Origin: Candidatus Thioglobus sp. NP1
GTDB taxonomy: Bacteria; Pseudomonadota; Gammaproteobacteria; PS1; Pseudothioglobaceae
Assembly (NCBI RefSeq): GCF_003326015.1
Contig: NZ_CP023860.1
Span: 1,612,001-1,676,000, forward strand
Direction: 5' to 3'
DNA: 64,000 nt
Shown here: positions 33,166-41,996 of the stretch, one piece after another
How the letters are laid out: every line of letters begins with the position of its first letter
Position numbering within the stretch: position 1 is the stretch's first letter
Translations under genes and position numbers: made by a program
The notes under the pieces: model-generated
What the model saw: only the letters and a program-made list of their open reading frames with translations
Databases searched by the model: none
What the model was told of the DNA's origin: nothing

Positions 33166-34275
33166 CTAAAAACGAGATCCCGAATAACTCACTTTATACT
33201 TAGACTGAGTTAGCCACTCTGGATTAATCTCAATGCCCCAGCCTGGTTTTTTTCCTATTTGAAGATGGCCATCAATAATCTTAAAGCCTGGAGAAAATAA
33301 ATTATCTTGCCATGGATAGTAGTCAAGCCCCTCTATTGAGTATTCTAAATATTTTCCAGCATTCTCAATAGAGCCCATAATATGAGCAGAAAAAAGTGTA
33401 ACTAAGGATAAATTTGCAGAATGTAAAGTAACTGGTAAATTTGCCTCATTTGCCATCTTTGCTACTTTTAGAGTTCTGGTAACACCCCCCATATAACAAA
33501 CATCTGGCTGAACAATATCTACCACCTTAGTATCTATCATATGCCTCCAAATTCTCATATCATTATCTTGCTCACCTCCACTAACATCTATCTCTAATGC
33601 ATCTTTAACCTCTCTTGTCCAGTCTGGCTTCCAATAAGGACAAGGTTCTTCAAAATGACTTACACCGAAGTCTTGTAACATATATCCAACTTCAATAGCC
33701 TTAGATGGTGTGAATGCGCTATTAGCATCTACTAACAAAGAAACCTGATCACCTAAAACCTTACGAACCTCTTTAATAATTGCCTCAGTTCGCCCAGGCC
33801 ATTGGTCAACATCATGTCCACACTCCTTACCGATTCTGAATTTAAATGCAAAATAACCATGCTGTTCCTTCAGTGAAAGTAGCCTTTCAGCTTCTGCTTC
33901 AGGAGATATCTCTCTCTGCATACTTGAGGCATAAACAGGAATAGAATTGGATTCACCTCCTAGCAACTGACAAACACTTTTATTTTTACGCTTAGCCTTA
34001 ATATCCCATAAAGCCGTATCAAGACCACAAAGGGCTCTATATAAATATGTACCTGGAAACTTATGTTCTCTTTCTAGAACCTCTCTATTTAAGTCTTCAA
34101 TATCTAGTCCATTTAGTCCTAAAATATGAGGAGCAACCTGTCGATGAACAACCTGGGCAGTAATATCAGAATTATAGGTGGAGGTTTGACCCCAGCCTTC
34201 ATCTCCCTCGTCAGTCCTGATACGAACCAATCCAATATACTCATTAGTGAAAGTCTCTATACTTATTATCTTCAT
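33166..34275 (-). CDS. Enolase-superfamily sugar acid dehydratase (mandelate racemase subgroup)
   Basis: 369 aa. The capping domain (about 1-110) is followed by the (beta/alpha)7-beta barrel. Metal ligands are D183, E209 and E235, and the His-Asp dyad is D258 and H285; the spacings 26, 26, 23 and 27 are those of mandelate racemase. The second-strand motif is K145-F-R147 (KxR) rather than KxK. Members with this arrangement dehydrate aldonic or aldaric acids to 2-keto-3-deoxy acids. Substrate cannot be read from sequence. It is the last gene of the large minus-strand operon, 4 nt after the GMC oxidoreductase. Confidence 0.82.
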   Translation of the reverse strand: MKIISIETFTNEYIGLVRIRTDEGDEGWGQTSTYNSDITAQVVHRQVAPHILGLNGLDIEDLNREVLEREHKFPGTYLYRALCGLDTALWDIKAKRKNKSVCQLLGGESNSIPVYASSMQREISPEAEAERLLSLKEQHGYFAFKFRIGKECGHDVDQWPGRTEAIIKEVRKVLGDQVSLLVDANSAFTPSKAIEVGYMLQDFGVSHFEEPCPYWKPDWTREVKDALEIDVSGGEQDNDMRIWRHMIDTKVVDIVQPDVCYMGGVTRTLKVAKMANEANLPVTLHSANLSLVTLFSAHIMGSIENAGKYLEYSIEGLDYYPWQDNLFSPGFKIIDGHLQIGKKPGWGIEINPEWLTQSKYKVSYSGSRF

Positions 34276-34279
34276 CTTT

Positions 34280-35902
34280 TCAAATATTTACCTTATCTTG
34301 TAAAATTAAGTCCGAAGCCTTTTCACCAACCATAATTGTTGCTGCGTTAATATTACCACATACGAGCTGAGGGAATATCGAAGCATCAGCGACCCTTAGA
34401 CACTCAATACCGTGAACTTTAAGACTACTATCAACAACATTATTTTTTGTATTAGGTCCCATCTTACAGGTACTAGAAGGATGAAAAACAGTCCAAACTG
34501 TGTCCTTGATATGTTTAATCATTTGCTCATCAGTTTGGCATTGTGGGCCAGGACGAAACTCCTCTCCAATAACCTCTCTAAAACTATTGGTTTTGGCTAA
34601 TTTTCTCAAAACCTTTACACCCTCTAATAAATTCTTGAGGTCTTCTTTATTAGAAAGATAGTTTGGTTCAATAACTGGATGTTCTAATGGGTTGTTACTT
34701 TTAATTTGAACTCGTCCACGTGAATGAGAACTGCAATTTGAAATTCCAAATAACATCGCTGAAAAAGGATCTGGGCTCATCATTGCTCTTTTATCTGGAG
34801 ATTCTAATGAATAACTTACGGGGGAAAAATATAATTGAATATTTGGCTTTTCCAGACCTTCACGGGTTTTAATAAATCCACCTGATTGATTAACACTTAA
34901 ACTTAGTGGTCCAGCTCTAGTAAAAATATACCTAAGACCCTGATAAATCTTTCCTAGAAATGGCCTTAATTCATCATTTAGAGTTGGTACCTTACTTTTA
35001 TAAAAATAACTAACTCCAAGGTGATCTTGCAGATTTTCTCCAACGGCAGGACTATCATGAATTACAGGGACTTTAGCTTTATCTAAAAGTGCTTTTGGAC
35101 CAACTCCAGAGAGCTGTAGGAGTTGAGGAGAATTGATTGAACCTGCACTTAATATCACTTCACAACTAGCTATTTTTTGATACAACTTACCTGACTTCAA
35201 ATACTCAACACCATAAGCTTTTTTATTTCTTATTAATATCCTTGTAGCCAAAGCGTTTTTAATAATTGTTAGATTTTTTCGACCCTTTATTGGCCACAAG
35301 TAGGCCCTTGAGGAAGACATGCGCTGACCCCCATGAGTAGTTATTTGATAGTTTCCAACTCCTTCTTGATATTCACCATTCATATCACTATTTTGATTAA
35401 TACCAATTTCTTCTGCTGCAGAAAGAAAATTCTTGCATAAAGGGTGCAACTGATCTGATACTTCTGAGACATTTAATGGGCCATCACCACCTCTAAAATT
35501 ATCAGCACCATTCTGCCAAGATTCCATTTTCTTAAAATAAGGTAAAACATCATTATATGACCAGCCTGGATTACCCATATTAGCCCACTGGTCAAAATCT
35601 TTGTGATTGCCTCTGACATAAACCATTGCATTAATTGAGCTCGATCCACCCATCACTTTTCCTCTAGGCCAATAACTTGGTTTATTATCAGCATCAGGAC
35701 TTGGTTCTGTCATATACATCCAGTTGACAGCTTTTTGGTGATATGTCACACCATATCCAATTGGCATTTGAATGAAGAAACGACGATCTGAACCACCAGC
35801 TTCTATAAGGAGAACTTTATTAGATAGGTCCTGACTCAATCTATTAGCGAGAACACATCCAGCTGAGCCAGCTCCTACAATTATATAATCGTAATCAGAC
35901 AT
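34280..35902 (-). CDS. GMC-family FAD-dependent alcohol/sugar oxidoreductase
   Basis: 540 aa, cytoplasmic in appearance (no signal peptide). The FAD-binding motif IIVGAGSAGCVLANRLS is at 7-23, the second GMC signature is GKVMGGSSSINAMVYVRG, and the active-site pair is His474 (VFHPSSTCKMG) with Asn517 (CGNINAATIM). Annotation pipelines usually call such proteins choline dehydrogenase, but within this sugar operon oxidation of a polyol, sugar or lactol is at least as likely. The 76-nt gap upstream is the largest within the operon; no clear promoter was found in it. Confidence 0.82.
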   Translation of the reverse strand: MSDYDYIIVGAGSAGCVLANRLSQDLSNKVLLIEAGGSDRRFFIQMPIGYGVTYHQKAVNWMYMTEPSPDADNKPSYWPRGKVMGGSSSINAMVYVRGNHKDFDQWANMGNPGWSYNDVLPYFKKMESWQNGADNFRGGDGPLNVSEVSDQLHPLCKNFLSAAEEIGINQNSDMNGEYQEGVGNYQITTHGGQRMSSSRAYLWPIKGRKNLTIIKNALATRILIRNKKAYGVEYLKSGKLYQKIASCEVILSAGSINSPQLLQLSGVGPKALLDKAKVPVIHDSPAVGENLQDHLGVSYFYKSKVPTLNDELRPFLGKIYQGLRYIFTRAGPLSLSVNQSGGFIKTREGLEKPNIQLYFSPVSYSLESPDKRAMMSPDPFSAMLFGISNCSSHSRGRVQIKSNNPLEHPVIEPNYLSNKEDLKNLLEGVKVLRKLAKTNSFREVIGEEFRPGPQCQTDEQMIKHIKDTVWTVFHPSSTCKMGPNTKNNVVDSSLKVHGIECLRVADASIFPQLVCGNINAATIMVGEKASDLILQDKVNI

Positions 35903-35978
35903 ATTTCTATTATGAATAATTCATCAATCAAAATGATGGAGTTTATACTTTAAAAAAGATAAAAATAAAAACTTTACT

Positions 35979-37103
35979 TCAAGCATTTGATAAAACTAGA
36001 TACTTATTAACTGTATCAAAATTAAGTGGGCCTCCAATTCCATAGTCATTATTAATGTGTATTTTTCCATTCTCAATGTTTAGTTCATTCTTCAATACAC
36101 TTGTTCTGAGTGGATTTATATTAATATCAGTCTCTAAATAAGCAGAAGGGTTAATGGCAGCCATAATGTGGGCAGATGTTAATAATCCAACACTACCACC
36201 TAAAAAATGAAGCCATATCTTATTATTCTGAATTTTTTTTGATAAATTATTAATTAAAGAAATTCCACCATATTTAGTAAGATCAGGTTGAATATATTTA
36301 GATTTATTATTCTGACTAAGAGAAATAAATTCATCAAAGCTAGTAATGTTCTCACCAAATGCTAAATCACAACTAGTTGACTTAATAATATTTTTAATTT
36401 CAGCTTGGCTAGATAGTGCAGAAATAGGCTCTTCAATCCAAGAAAAATTATAATCCTCCAATATTTTTAAATACTTTGCAGCTTCTTGAAAATTCCATCC
36501 TTGGTTTACGTCAAGCATCATCATTTCATCATTAGTAAAATAATTATCTAAAGACTCTAATAAATCAATATCTAGTGAGTGATTAAAGCCTATTTTTACT
36601 TTAAATGCTTTTATTCCCATTGATTTTGCAACTGCTATTTGCTCATGAGATTGACTTGGATTTATCCCGCTGGCATAAACAGAAATATCATTCTTTGAAT
36701 CAGGATTTAATAATTTATTAAGGGGTAATTTTTGATTCTTAGCAAACAGATCCCAGATGGCGCAATCAAGTCCTGAATTAATATTATAGAATGAGCCCAT
36801 ATCGCCAGACTGCACAAAAAGAGTTTTAAATTTTTCAGTAATTCTTTCTATGAAATTGTCTGGATTGGAAAACTCACAACCCACAATATTAGAATGATAA
36901 ACATTGTTAAGGAGATTGAATCTATAGGTAGCACCATCACTCGGAAAATTACACCAAATTTCACCATACCCAATATTGTGATGATAGTCCTCTAGTTCAA
37001 TTATTATGCATGGTCTTGACTTCATAACTCCAAATGAAGTTAAGACAGGATCTACCAATGGAAACTCTAGATAATAAGACCTTAAGGACTTAATCTTAAT
37101 CAA
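35979..37103 (-). CDS. Enolase-superfamily protein, second copy
   Basis: 374 aa, clearly divergent from the other enolase-superfamily gene of the operon. The barrel has K168-V-K170 on strand 2, metal ligands D198, E224 and E251, then D274 and H299 as the His-Asp pair (IWLHFLGG). With both KxK and His it could abstract a proton from either face, as in racemases and acid sugar dehydratases. The start is a TTG at 37103 that lies 8 nt inside the upstream gene; an ATG is not available. Product or substrate unknown; a sugar-acid dehydratase, lactonising enzyme or epimerase are the options. Confidence 0.75.
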   Translation of the reverse strand: MIKIKSLRSYYLEFPLVDPVLTSFGVMKSRPCIIIELEDYHHNIGYGEIWCNFPSDGATYRFNLLNNVYHSNIVGCEFSNPDNFIERITEKFKTLFVQSGDMGSFYNINSGLDCAIWDLFAKNQKLPLNKLLNPDSKNDISVYASGINPSQSHEQIAVAKSMGIKAFKVKIGFNHSLDIDLLESLDNYFTNDEMMMLDVNQGWNFQEAAKYLKILEDYNFSWIEEPISALSSQAEIKNIIKSTSCDLAFGENITSFDEFISLSQNNKSKYIQPDLTKYGGISLINNLSKKIQNNKIWLHFLGGSVGLLTSAHIMAAINPSAYLETDININPLRTSVLKNELNIENGKIHINNDYGIGGPLNFDTVNKYLVLSNA

Positions 37104-37983
37104 GGTTATTACTTTTCTTTACAAAATTAAACATAGCAGTCCAATCTAAATCTTTGTACTCAGTATCCATTGCCTCTTCATAGACATTCACAACACTTTT
37201 CCCTGAAGTTAGATCGATCCCTTCAGATTCTCCATGCTCAATAGCTAAACGCAAGTCCTTCAAAGCCAGGACATTTTTAAAGCCAGGGCCTATATCATCA
37301 ATCAAAACCTTTTTAGGATAACTGAAATTCATATGTCCTTTTCCAGCAGCCGTAGTTGACATTAAATCAATAGCTAGCTTTTGATCTATCCCTGATTTAT
37401 GGACCAGAGAGAGTGTCTCAGCTGTCACAATGTTTGAAACAATAGCCATATAATTATTAATTATCTTCATTTTGCTACCTGAGCCTATAGGTCCACAATA
37501 AACAACATCACTTCCCATACATTTTAAAATCTCTTCAATCTTAGAGAAGTCTTTTAAGGAGCCTCCTACCATAATAAGTAAAGTACCATCAATTGCATTG
37601 TTTACAAGACGAGCTACTGGTGCATCAAACATTTGAATGTTTTTTTCAAGCATCTTTTTGCTAACTTCAATAGTATCAGCTGGTAATATTGTGCTCATAT
37701 CAATGTAGATTAAATCGGTATTTTCTTGATTAATAATGCCACTCTCTCCAAGCGCAACATCTTTTACATTCTCTCCAATTGGGAGCATAGATATAACAAA
37801 ATCTTTACCATTACATAAGTCTGCAATATTTTTATTTTGTTTAGCACCAACTTCAGTTAAAGTTTGAATAGTCTTTTCATTTGCAAAAGGATCATAAAAA
37901 GAGAGCAAATGCCCATTTTTTACTAAATTTAAAGCCATGGGAAGGCCCATTGTTCCCACCCCTATAAAACCTATATTTTTCAT
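37096..37983 (-). CDS. Beta-hydroxyacid dehydrogenase, YihU/HIBADH-like reductase
   Basis: 295 aa. The N-terminal Rossmann domain starts GFIGVGTMGLPMA (5-17); the probable catalytic lysine is K173 in KMKIINNYM. The substrate loop reads DAPVARLVNNAIDGTL instead of the usual DAPVSGG, and together with TAAGKGH and a C-terminal DWTAMFNFVK it resembles, as I remember it, sulfolactaldehyde reductase YihU more than true 3-hydroxyisobutyrate dehydrogenase. It probably reduces a three- or two-carbon aldehyde formed by the operon's aldolase, or oxidises a hydroxyacid. Cytoplasmic, NAD(P)-dependent. The link to YihU is from memory, not an alignment. Confidence 0.78.
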   Translation of the reverse strand: MKNIGFIGVGTMGLPMALNLVKNGHLLSFYDPFANEKTIQTLTEVGAKQNKNIADLCNGKDFVISMLPIGENVKDVALGESGIINQENTDLIYIDMSTILPADTIEVSKKMLEKNIQMFDAPVARLVNNAIDGTLLIMVGGSLKDFSKIEEILKCMGSDVVYCGPIGSGSKMKIINNYMAIVSNIVTAETLSLVHKSGIDQKLAIDLMSTTAAGKGHMNFSYPKKVLIDDIGPGFKNVLALKDLRLAIEHGESEGIDLTSGKSVVNVYEEAMDTEYKDLDWTAMFNFVKKSNNLD

Positions 37984-37999
37984 AATTCCTCTCTGTTAA

Positions 38000-39424
38000 T
38001 TAAACGATATTAATATTCTTTTTATGGATAAAGGAATAGATTGCATCGATTCCGCCCTCATAACCAATCCCACTCTCTTTAATTCCCCCATAAGGAATTT
38101 CAGGATGCATTGGAGAAGCAGTATTGATGGAAACACCTCCAGCAATAATCTCTTTAGCCATCTTTTCCTGCAAAACTTCACTAGTTGTATAAACATATGA
38201 CGCAAGTCCATAATTTAAAGAATTAGCCTTCTCAATAACATCGTCATAATCATTGAATTTAAATAATGCAAGAATAGGACCAAAAATTTCTTGAGTCATA
38301 ATCTTTGAGCCTTCATGAATATTTTCAATAAGAGTTGGCTCCCAAAAATACCCTTTATCTTGATGTCTAGTCCCACCATAAATTATATTTGAACCATTTT
38401 TAACAGCATCATCTATGAAATCTTTCATCGCATCAACTCTCCTTGAGTTCGATAAAGGCCCCATTGATATGCCATCATTTAATCCATTACCTAAAGTAAT
38501 ATTCTTTATTCTCTTTAAAAATCCATCTTTCACCTGTTCATATATATTTTCATGAACATAAAAGCGACTAGGTGCAATACAAACTTGTCCAGAATTTCGA
38601 AATTTAAATCCAGTTAAAGTATCTAACGTTGTTTCAATATCAGCATCTTCAGCAATAATTGCTGGAGAATGTCCTCCCAATTCAAGAGTACATCTTTTTA
38701 GTGATTCTGCTGATTTCTTTGCTAAAAGTTTTCCGACAGGAACTGATCCAGTAAAACTTACTTTTTTAACTTCATCTCTACTGAGTAGATAATCTGAAAT
38801 TTCATGAGGAACACCAAATACCAAGTTAATTACATCCTTTGGAAGACCTGCCTCCTGAAATATTTTAATAACCTCAATAGCTGTTCCTGGGGTTTCCTCT
38901 GAAGGTTTTATAATTACCGAACACCCAGCTGCAAGAGCTGGAGCAATTTTTCGAATAACTAAAGCAATTGGAAAATTCCAGGCCGTAAGACACAAACAAA
39001 CTCCAAGAGGCTGAGGCTTAATTAAAGTTTTGAGTCCATTATCTCGATCTGCCACAACCTCATCTTTAATTAATTTTGCATTTTCTCCATTAAATTTTAA
39101 AATTGCAATGGATTGATTGATTTCACCAGCAGACTCAGCAAGAGGTTTACCTTGCTCTAGTGTCATAACCTCAGATATAGATGAAATCCTTTCAGACAAA
39201 ATATCTGCAGCTTTTAAAATAACTCTGCTTCTGACTTCAGGATCTGTATTTCTCCACTCATCAAAGCCCTTTTCTGAGGATTTAACGGCATCATTTAAGT
39301 CACCTTCAGTTGCATGAGGCAGCCACCCCAAAACACTTTCATCAAAAGGATTTAAGACATCCTCACCCTTTTTTGCCTCATATATCCACTTTCCACCAAT
39401 AAATAATCCAAGTTTTGTATACAT
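38000..39424 (-). CDS. Aldehyde dehydrogenase (SSADH/GabD-like)
   Basis: 474 aa, full-length NAD(P)-dependent aldehyde dehydrogenase. The catalytic Cys is C282 in NSGQVCIAPSRF, the general base E248 lies in LELGGHSPAI, and the cofactor motif is SFTGSVPVGK. EIFGPILALFKF is also present. A GGAGA ribosome-binding site precedes the ATG. In this operon it most likely oxidises the short aldehyde released by the aldolase (for example glycolaldehyde, lactaldehyde or sulfolactaldehyde); family similarity to succinate-semialdehyde dehydrogenase does not fix the substrate. Confidence 0.88.
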   Translation of the reverse strand: MYTKLGLFIGGKWIYEAKKGEDVLNPFDESVLGWLPHATEGDLNDAVKSSEKGFDEWRNTDPEVRSRVILKAADILSERISSISEVMTLEQGKPLAESAGEINQSIAILKFNGENAKLIKDEVVADRDNGLKTLIKPQPLGVCLCLTAWNFPIALVIRKIAPALAAGCSVIIKPSEETPGTAIEVIKIFQEAGLPKDVINLVFGVPHEISDYLLSRDEVKKVSFTGSVPVGKLLAKKSAESLKRCTLELGGHSPAIIAEDADIETTLDTLTGFKFRNSGQVCIAPSRFYVHENIYEQVKDGFLKRIKNITLGNGLNDGISMGPLSNSRRVDAMKDFIDDAVKNGSNIIYGGTRHQDKGYFWEPTLIENIHEGSKIMTQEIFGPILALFKFNDYDDVIEKANSLNYGLASYVYTTSEVLQEKMAKEIIAGGVSINTASPMHPEIPYGGIKESGIGYEGGIDAIYSFIHKKNINIV

Positions 39425-39442
39425 ATTTCTCCAATAAAAATA

Positions 39443-40390
39443 TCAATTATCAATTATTACATTTTTTAATTTTTGAACTCGTTGTTTTCCTTCTAAATTT
39501 ATCCAATCCATAAAACTATCTTGGCCAGATTTACAGAAAATATCAATCGAATCTTGCCATATTGACCTTCCACACAAAAAACCTAAAAAATCTATTTTTG
39601 AACTCTTAGCAATCTCCAAACTATGTAAAAAATTATTAAATTTCATCCCTGCACTCAGAAAAACAAATGGTATTTTGCTATTCCCAAAGCATTCTCTCAT
39701 TATTTCAGAGCAATTTTCATAGCTATAAATTGATGAAATGCCATCGTTTTCAAATCCATTTACTTGAGCCTCATTAAAAGGGAATTCAATCTTAATAATA
39801 TCGATTTGATATTCCTCTTTAGAAAATTCCTTATAAAGGTATTTAATATAGACTGGTTTTTTTAATAAATAACTTTGATAATCGATTTCAGTCCCTTCAT
39901 CATAGTAGAGAAGTGGTTCAAATAAATAAGGTATATCTAGACTTTTACAGATTTGGCCAACGTGCTGAATTACCTTAAATTTTTTATTATTAATGATTGG
40001 ATCAGAGTCTGGATTAAAGTACATAAAAAATTTAATAGCAGAAAAATCTTTTATGATTTCATCGTTATGATCCAATATTTTTGGCAGCAAGGTAATGCGT
40101 GATTTATTATCTATATTGTATGCATCATCTTCGTATGCAATTATTTTAGAAGTCTCAAAACTTCTAAAGCAAGGGTCACTCAAGTATGTATCATAATCAA
40201 ATAAAACAGATGAAGCATCGATTCCAAGATTCAAAATTATTTGCTTCTTAAAAAGAAAATAGTCTGCAGTTGTAAACGACGCACCTTTACTCTCTTTAAC
40301 AATATCTTTTAAGCTAGTTCCTTGATCAATTGCTAGTGCAGCAAATTTTCCATTCTGCAAAAGTTGATTGAAATGATCTCGCTTACTCAT
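39443..40390 (-). CDS. LacD/YihT-type class I aldolase
   Basis: 315 aa. The N-terminal segment KFAALAIDQGTSLKDI matches the tagatose-1,6-bisphosphate aldolase / sulfofructose-phosphate aldolase family. The Schiff-base lysine is K200 in DIIKIEFPFNEAQ, close to the family positions, and K120 (SAIKFFMYFNPDSD) corresponds to the phosphate-side segment. It probably cleaves a ketose 1-phosphate into DHAP and an aldehyde. It directly follows dhaK (1-nt overlap) and precedes the aldehyde dehydrogenase, as the proposed order of reactions would require. The true substrate is unknown. Confidence 0.8.
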   Translation of the reverse strand: MSKRDHFNQLLQNGKFAALAIDQGTSLKDIVKESKGASFTTADYFLFKKQIILNLGIDASSVLFDYDTYLSDPCFRSFETSKIIAYEDDAYNIDNKSRITLLPKILDHNDEIIKDFSAIKFFMYFNPDSDPIINNKKFKVIQHVGQICKSLDIPYLFEPLLYYDEGTEIDYQSYLLKKPVYIKYLYKEFSKEEYQIDIIKIEFPFNEAQVNGFENDGISSIYSYENCSEIMRECFGNSKIPFVFLSAGMKFNNFLHSLEIAKSSKIDFLGFLCGRSIWQDSIDIFCKSGQDSFMDWINLEGKQRVQKLKNVIIDN

Positions 40391-41388
40391 TACAGATGAA
40401 AATATGGTGCCGAACTTGGTGAGGCCCAGAGATTCCTCATTTGTTCATTTGAGTTTAGTAAAGATATTGAAAACCCAGCACTTTCTTGTGTTGTTATATA
40501 TTCATTTACTAGAGGCTTAAAGCATTTAATTTTATATTGGGCAAGATACTCCTCAACGTCATTATAAATCACTAATAGTTCCATCAAAGTGGTTGCACCA
40601 GATCCATTAATAAATGGAATCACAATATCTCCATCTTTGTAATGAAAATCATCAAATATTTTATCCATCATAAACTTAATAGTTTTTTTCGATGAAGAGA
40701 TTTTTTGTCGCCCATATCCAGACTCTCCATGAACGCCCATACCAATAAAAACTTCATCGTCATCTAAGTGAAATATTTTTTCTCCAGATATTGGTGAAGT
40801 ACCAGAATCAATTGCAATTGATAGTGTTCTAGTTTGATCTCTTACATTTCTACCTAAACTTAATAGAGTATCTTTTTCTTCTCCCTCCTCTGAGAGAGCA
40901 CCCAAAATTTTATAAATAAAAGTAGTTCCAGCTCCACCTCTCCTCTGATCTTCACTCCCTTTGGGGGCAGAAGCAATATCGTCATACATCAATAATAAAT
41001 CAGCATTAATATTATCTTCTTTGGCCAATTCAATAGCCATCTCACCGTTCATGACGTCACCTGCATGGTTAGATATTAAAAGAATACAACCAAAATTTTT
41101 CTTAAAGATTTCTATACCTTCAAAAATTAAATCTCCAGATGGGGCAGCAAAAATATCTCCAATAATATTTGCATCTAAAAGCCCTTCACCAACCCAGCCC
41201 ATAGCAATTGGCTCATGGCCTGAGCCATTACCAATCAAAATGGCAGTTTTATCAACACTCTTTGGATGGCTCCTTAAAATAATTCTTTTACTATTTTGAG
41301 AAAATTTAACTCTATCACTATTAGCCTTTGTATAGCCACTTAGCATGTCATCAACTATCTTATCTTTATTATTTATAATTTTTTTCAT
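40390..41388 (-). CDS. dhaK: Dihydroxyacetone kinase-like protein, DhaK subunit
   Basis: 332 aa. The substrate-binding subunit of dihydroxyacetone-type kinases. GNGSGHEP has H58, the GDVMN motif has D111, and H220 in GMGVHGESG is the residue that forms a hemiaminal with the ketose carbonyl. RRGGAGTTFIYKILGA is also conserved. The protein lacks a fused ATP-binding domain, which is supplied by the adjacent dhaL (4-nt overlap). In context the substrate may be a longer ketose or ketotetrose phosphorylated at C1 rather than dihydroxyacetone itself. No DhaM or PTS component is present. Confidence 0.87.
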   Translation of the reverse strand: MKKIINNKDKIVDDMLSGYTKANSDRVKFSQNSKRIILRSHPKSVDKTAILIGNGSGHEPIAMGWVGEGLLDANIIGDIFAAPSGDLIFEGIEIFKKNFGCILLISNHAGDVMNGEMAIELAKEDNINADLLLMYDDIASAPKGSEDQRRGGAGTTFIYKILGALSEEGEEKDTLLSLGRNVRDQTRTLSIAIDSGTSPISGEKIFHLDDDEVFIGMGVHGESGYGRQKISSSKKTIKFMMDKIFDDFHYKDGDIVIPFINGSGATTLMELLVIYNDVEEYLAQYKIKCFKPLVNEYITTQESAGFSISLLNSNEQMRNLWASPSSAPYFHL

Positions 41389-41996
41389 AGTACCGAATCG
41401 AAAAACTCTCGAAGAATAATTTCAGTTGATCTAGCGCCTGGATCAATACAACCAAGCCCTCGATTTTCTAAAAATTTAGCTCTACCAACTTGCGCTTTCA
41501 TATCTTTTGTTTTCGATAATGAAAGTGAAAGGATTTCATTGATTTCATCTTTCTGAATTTTTGAATCAGAATTTTGCTTTAAGAACTCTAAAACTGGAAC
41601 ATAAATATCAAGAATACTTTTATCTCCCGCCTTAACTTTTCCTCTTTTCATAATCTTATCTATCGATTTCGAAAAAATATCAATCATCGATTGATTTAAA
41701 TTGGATTCACTAATTTTTCCAGATTCATCAAAAAATATAGACATTAAAATTCCAGATGCACCTCCCATTTCAATACGCATTCGCTTTGAAACGATAGCCA
41801 TTGAATCATCAATTGCAGAATCCATATTATTTAAATATAAATCTTTTGCAATTTTTAAGCCTTTTAAAATTGTAGATCCATGATCGCCATCACCAACTAT
41901 TTGATCTAATTTATTTAGTTCAATATGCTCAATTTGAATCTTATTATATGAATTAACGATCCAATTTTTATAAGCGTTATGCATCCAAATACTCAC
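41385..41996 (-). CDS. dhaL: Dihydroxyacetone kinase-like protein, DhaL nucleotide-binding subunit
   Basis: 203 aa from a GTG at 41996-41994; an ATG five codons in, at 41984, is an alternative and leaves an 8-nt rather than 20-nt overlap with the upstream gene. The Mg-nucleotide site LDQIVGDGDHGSTI carries D31, D36 and D38. EMGGASGILMSIFF and the C-terminal GRAKFLENRGLGCIDPGARS are typical of DhaL. Without DhaM in sight, ATP itself is probably the phosphate donor. Partner of the next gene product. Confidence 0.86.
   Translation of the reverse strand: MSIWMHNAYKNWIVNSYNKIQIEHIELNKLDQIVGDGDHGSTILKGLKIAKDLYLNNMDSAIDDSMAIVSKRMRIEMGGASGILMSIFFDESGKISESNLNQSMIDIFSKSIDKIMKRGKVKAGDKSILDIYVPVLEFLKQNSDSKIQKDEINEILSLSLSKTKDMKAQVGRAKFLENRGLGCIDPGARSTEIILREFFDSVL

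Noticed and set aside
34280-35902. Choline dehydrogenase BetA
   Set aside because: GMC family motifs are shared by many alcohol oxidases, no betB or betI lies next to it and it sits inside a sugar operon.
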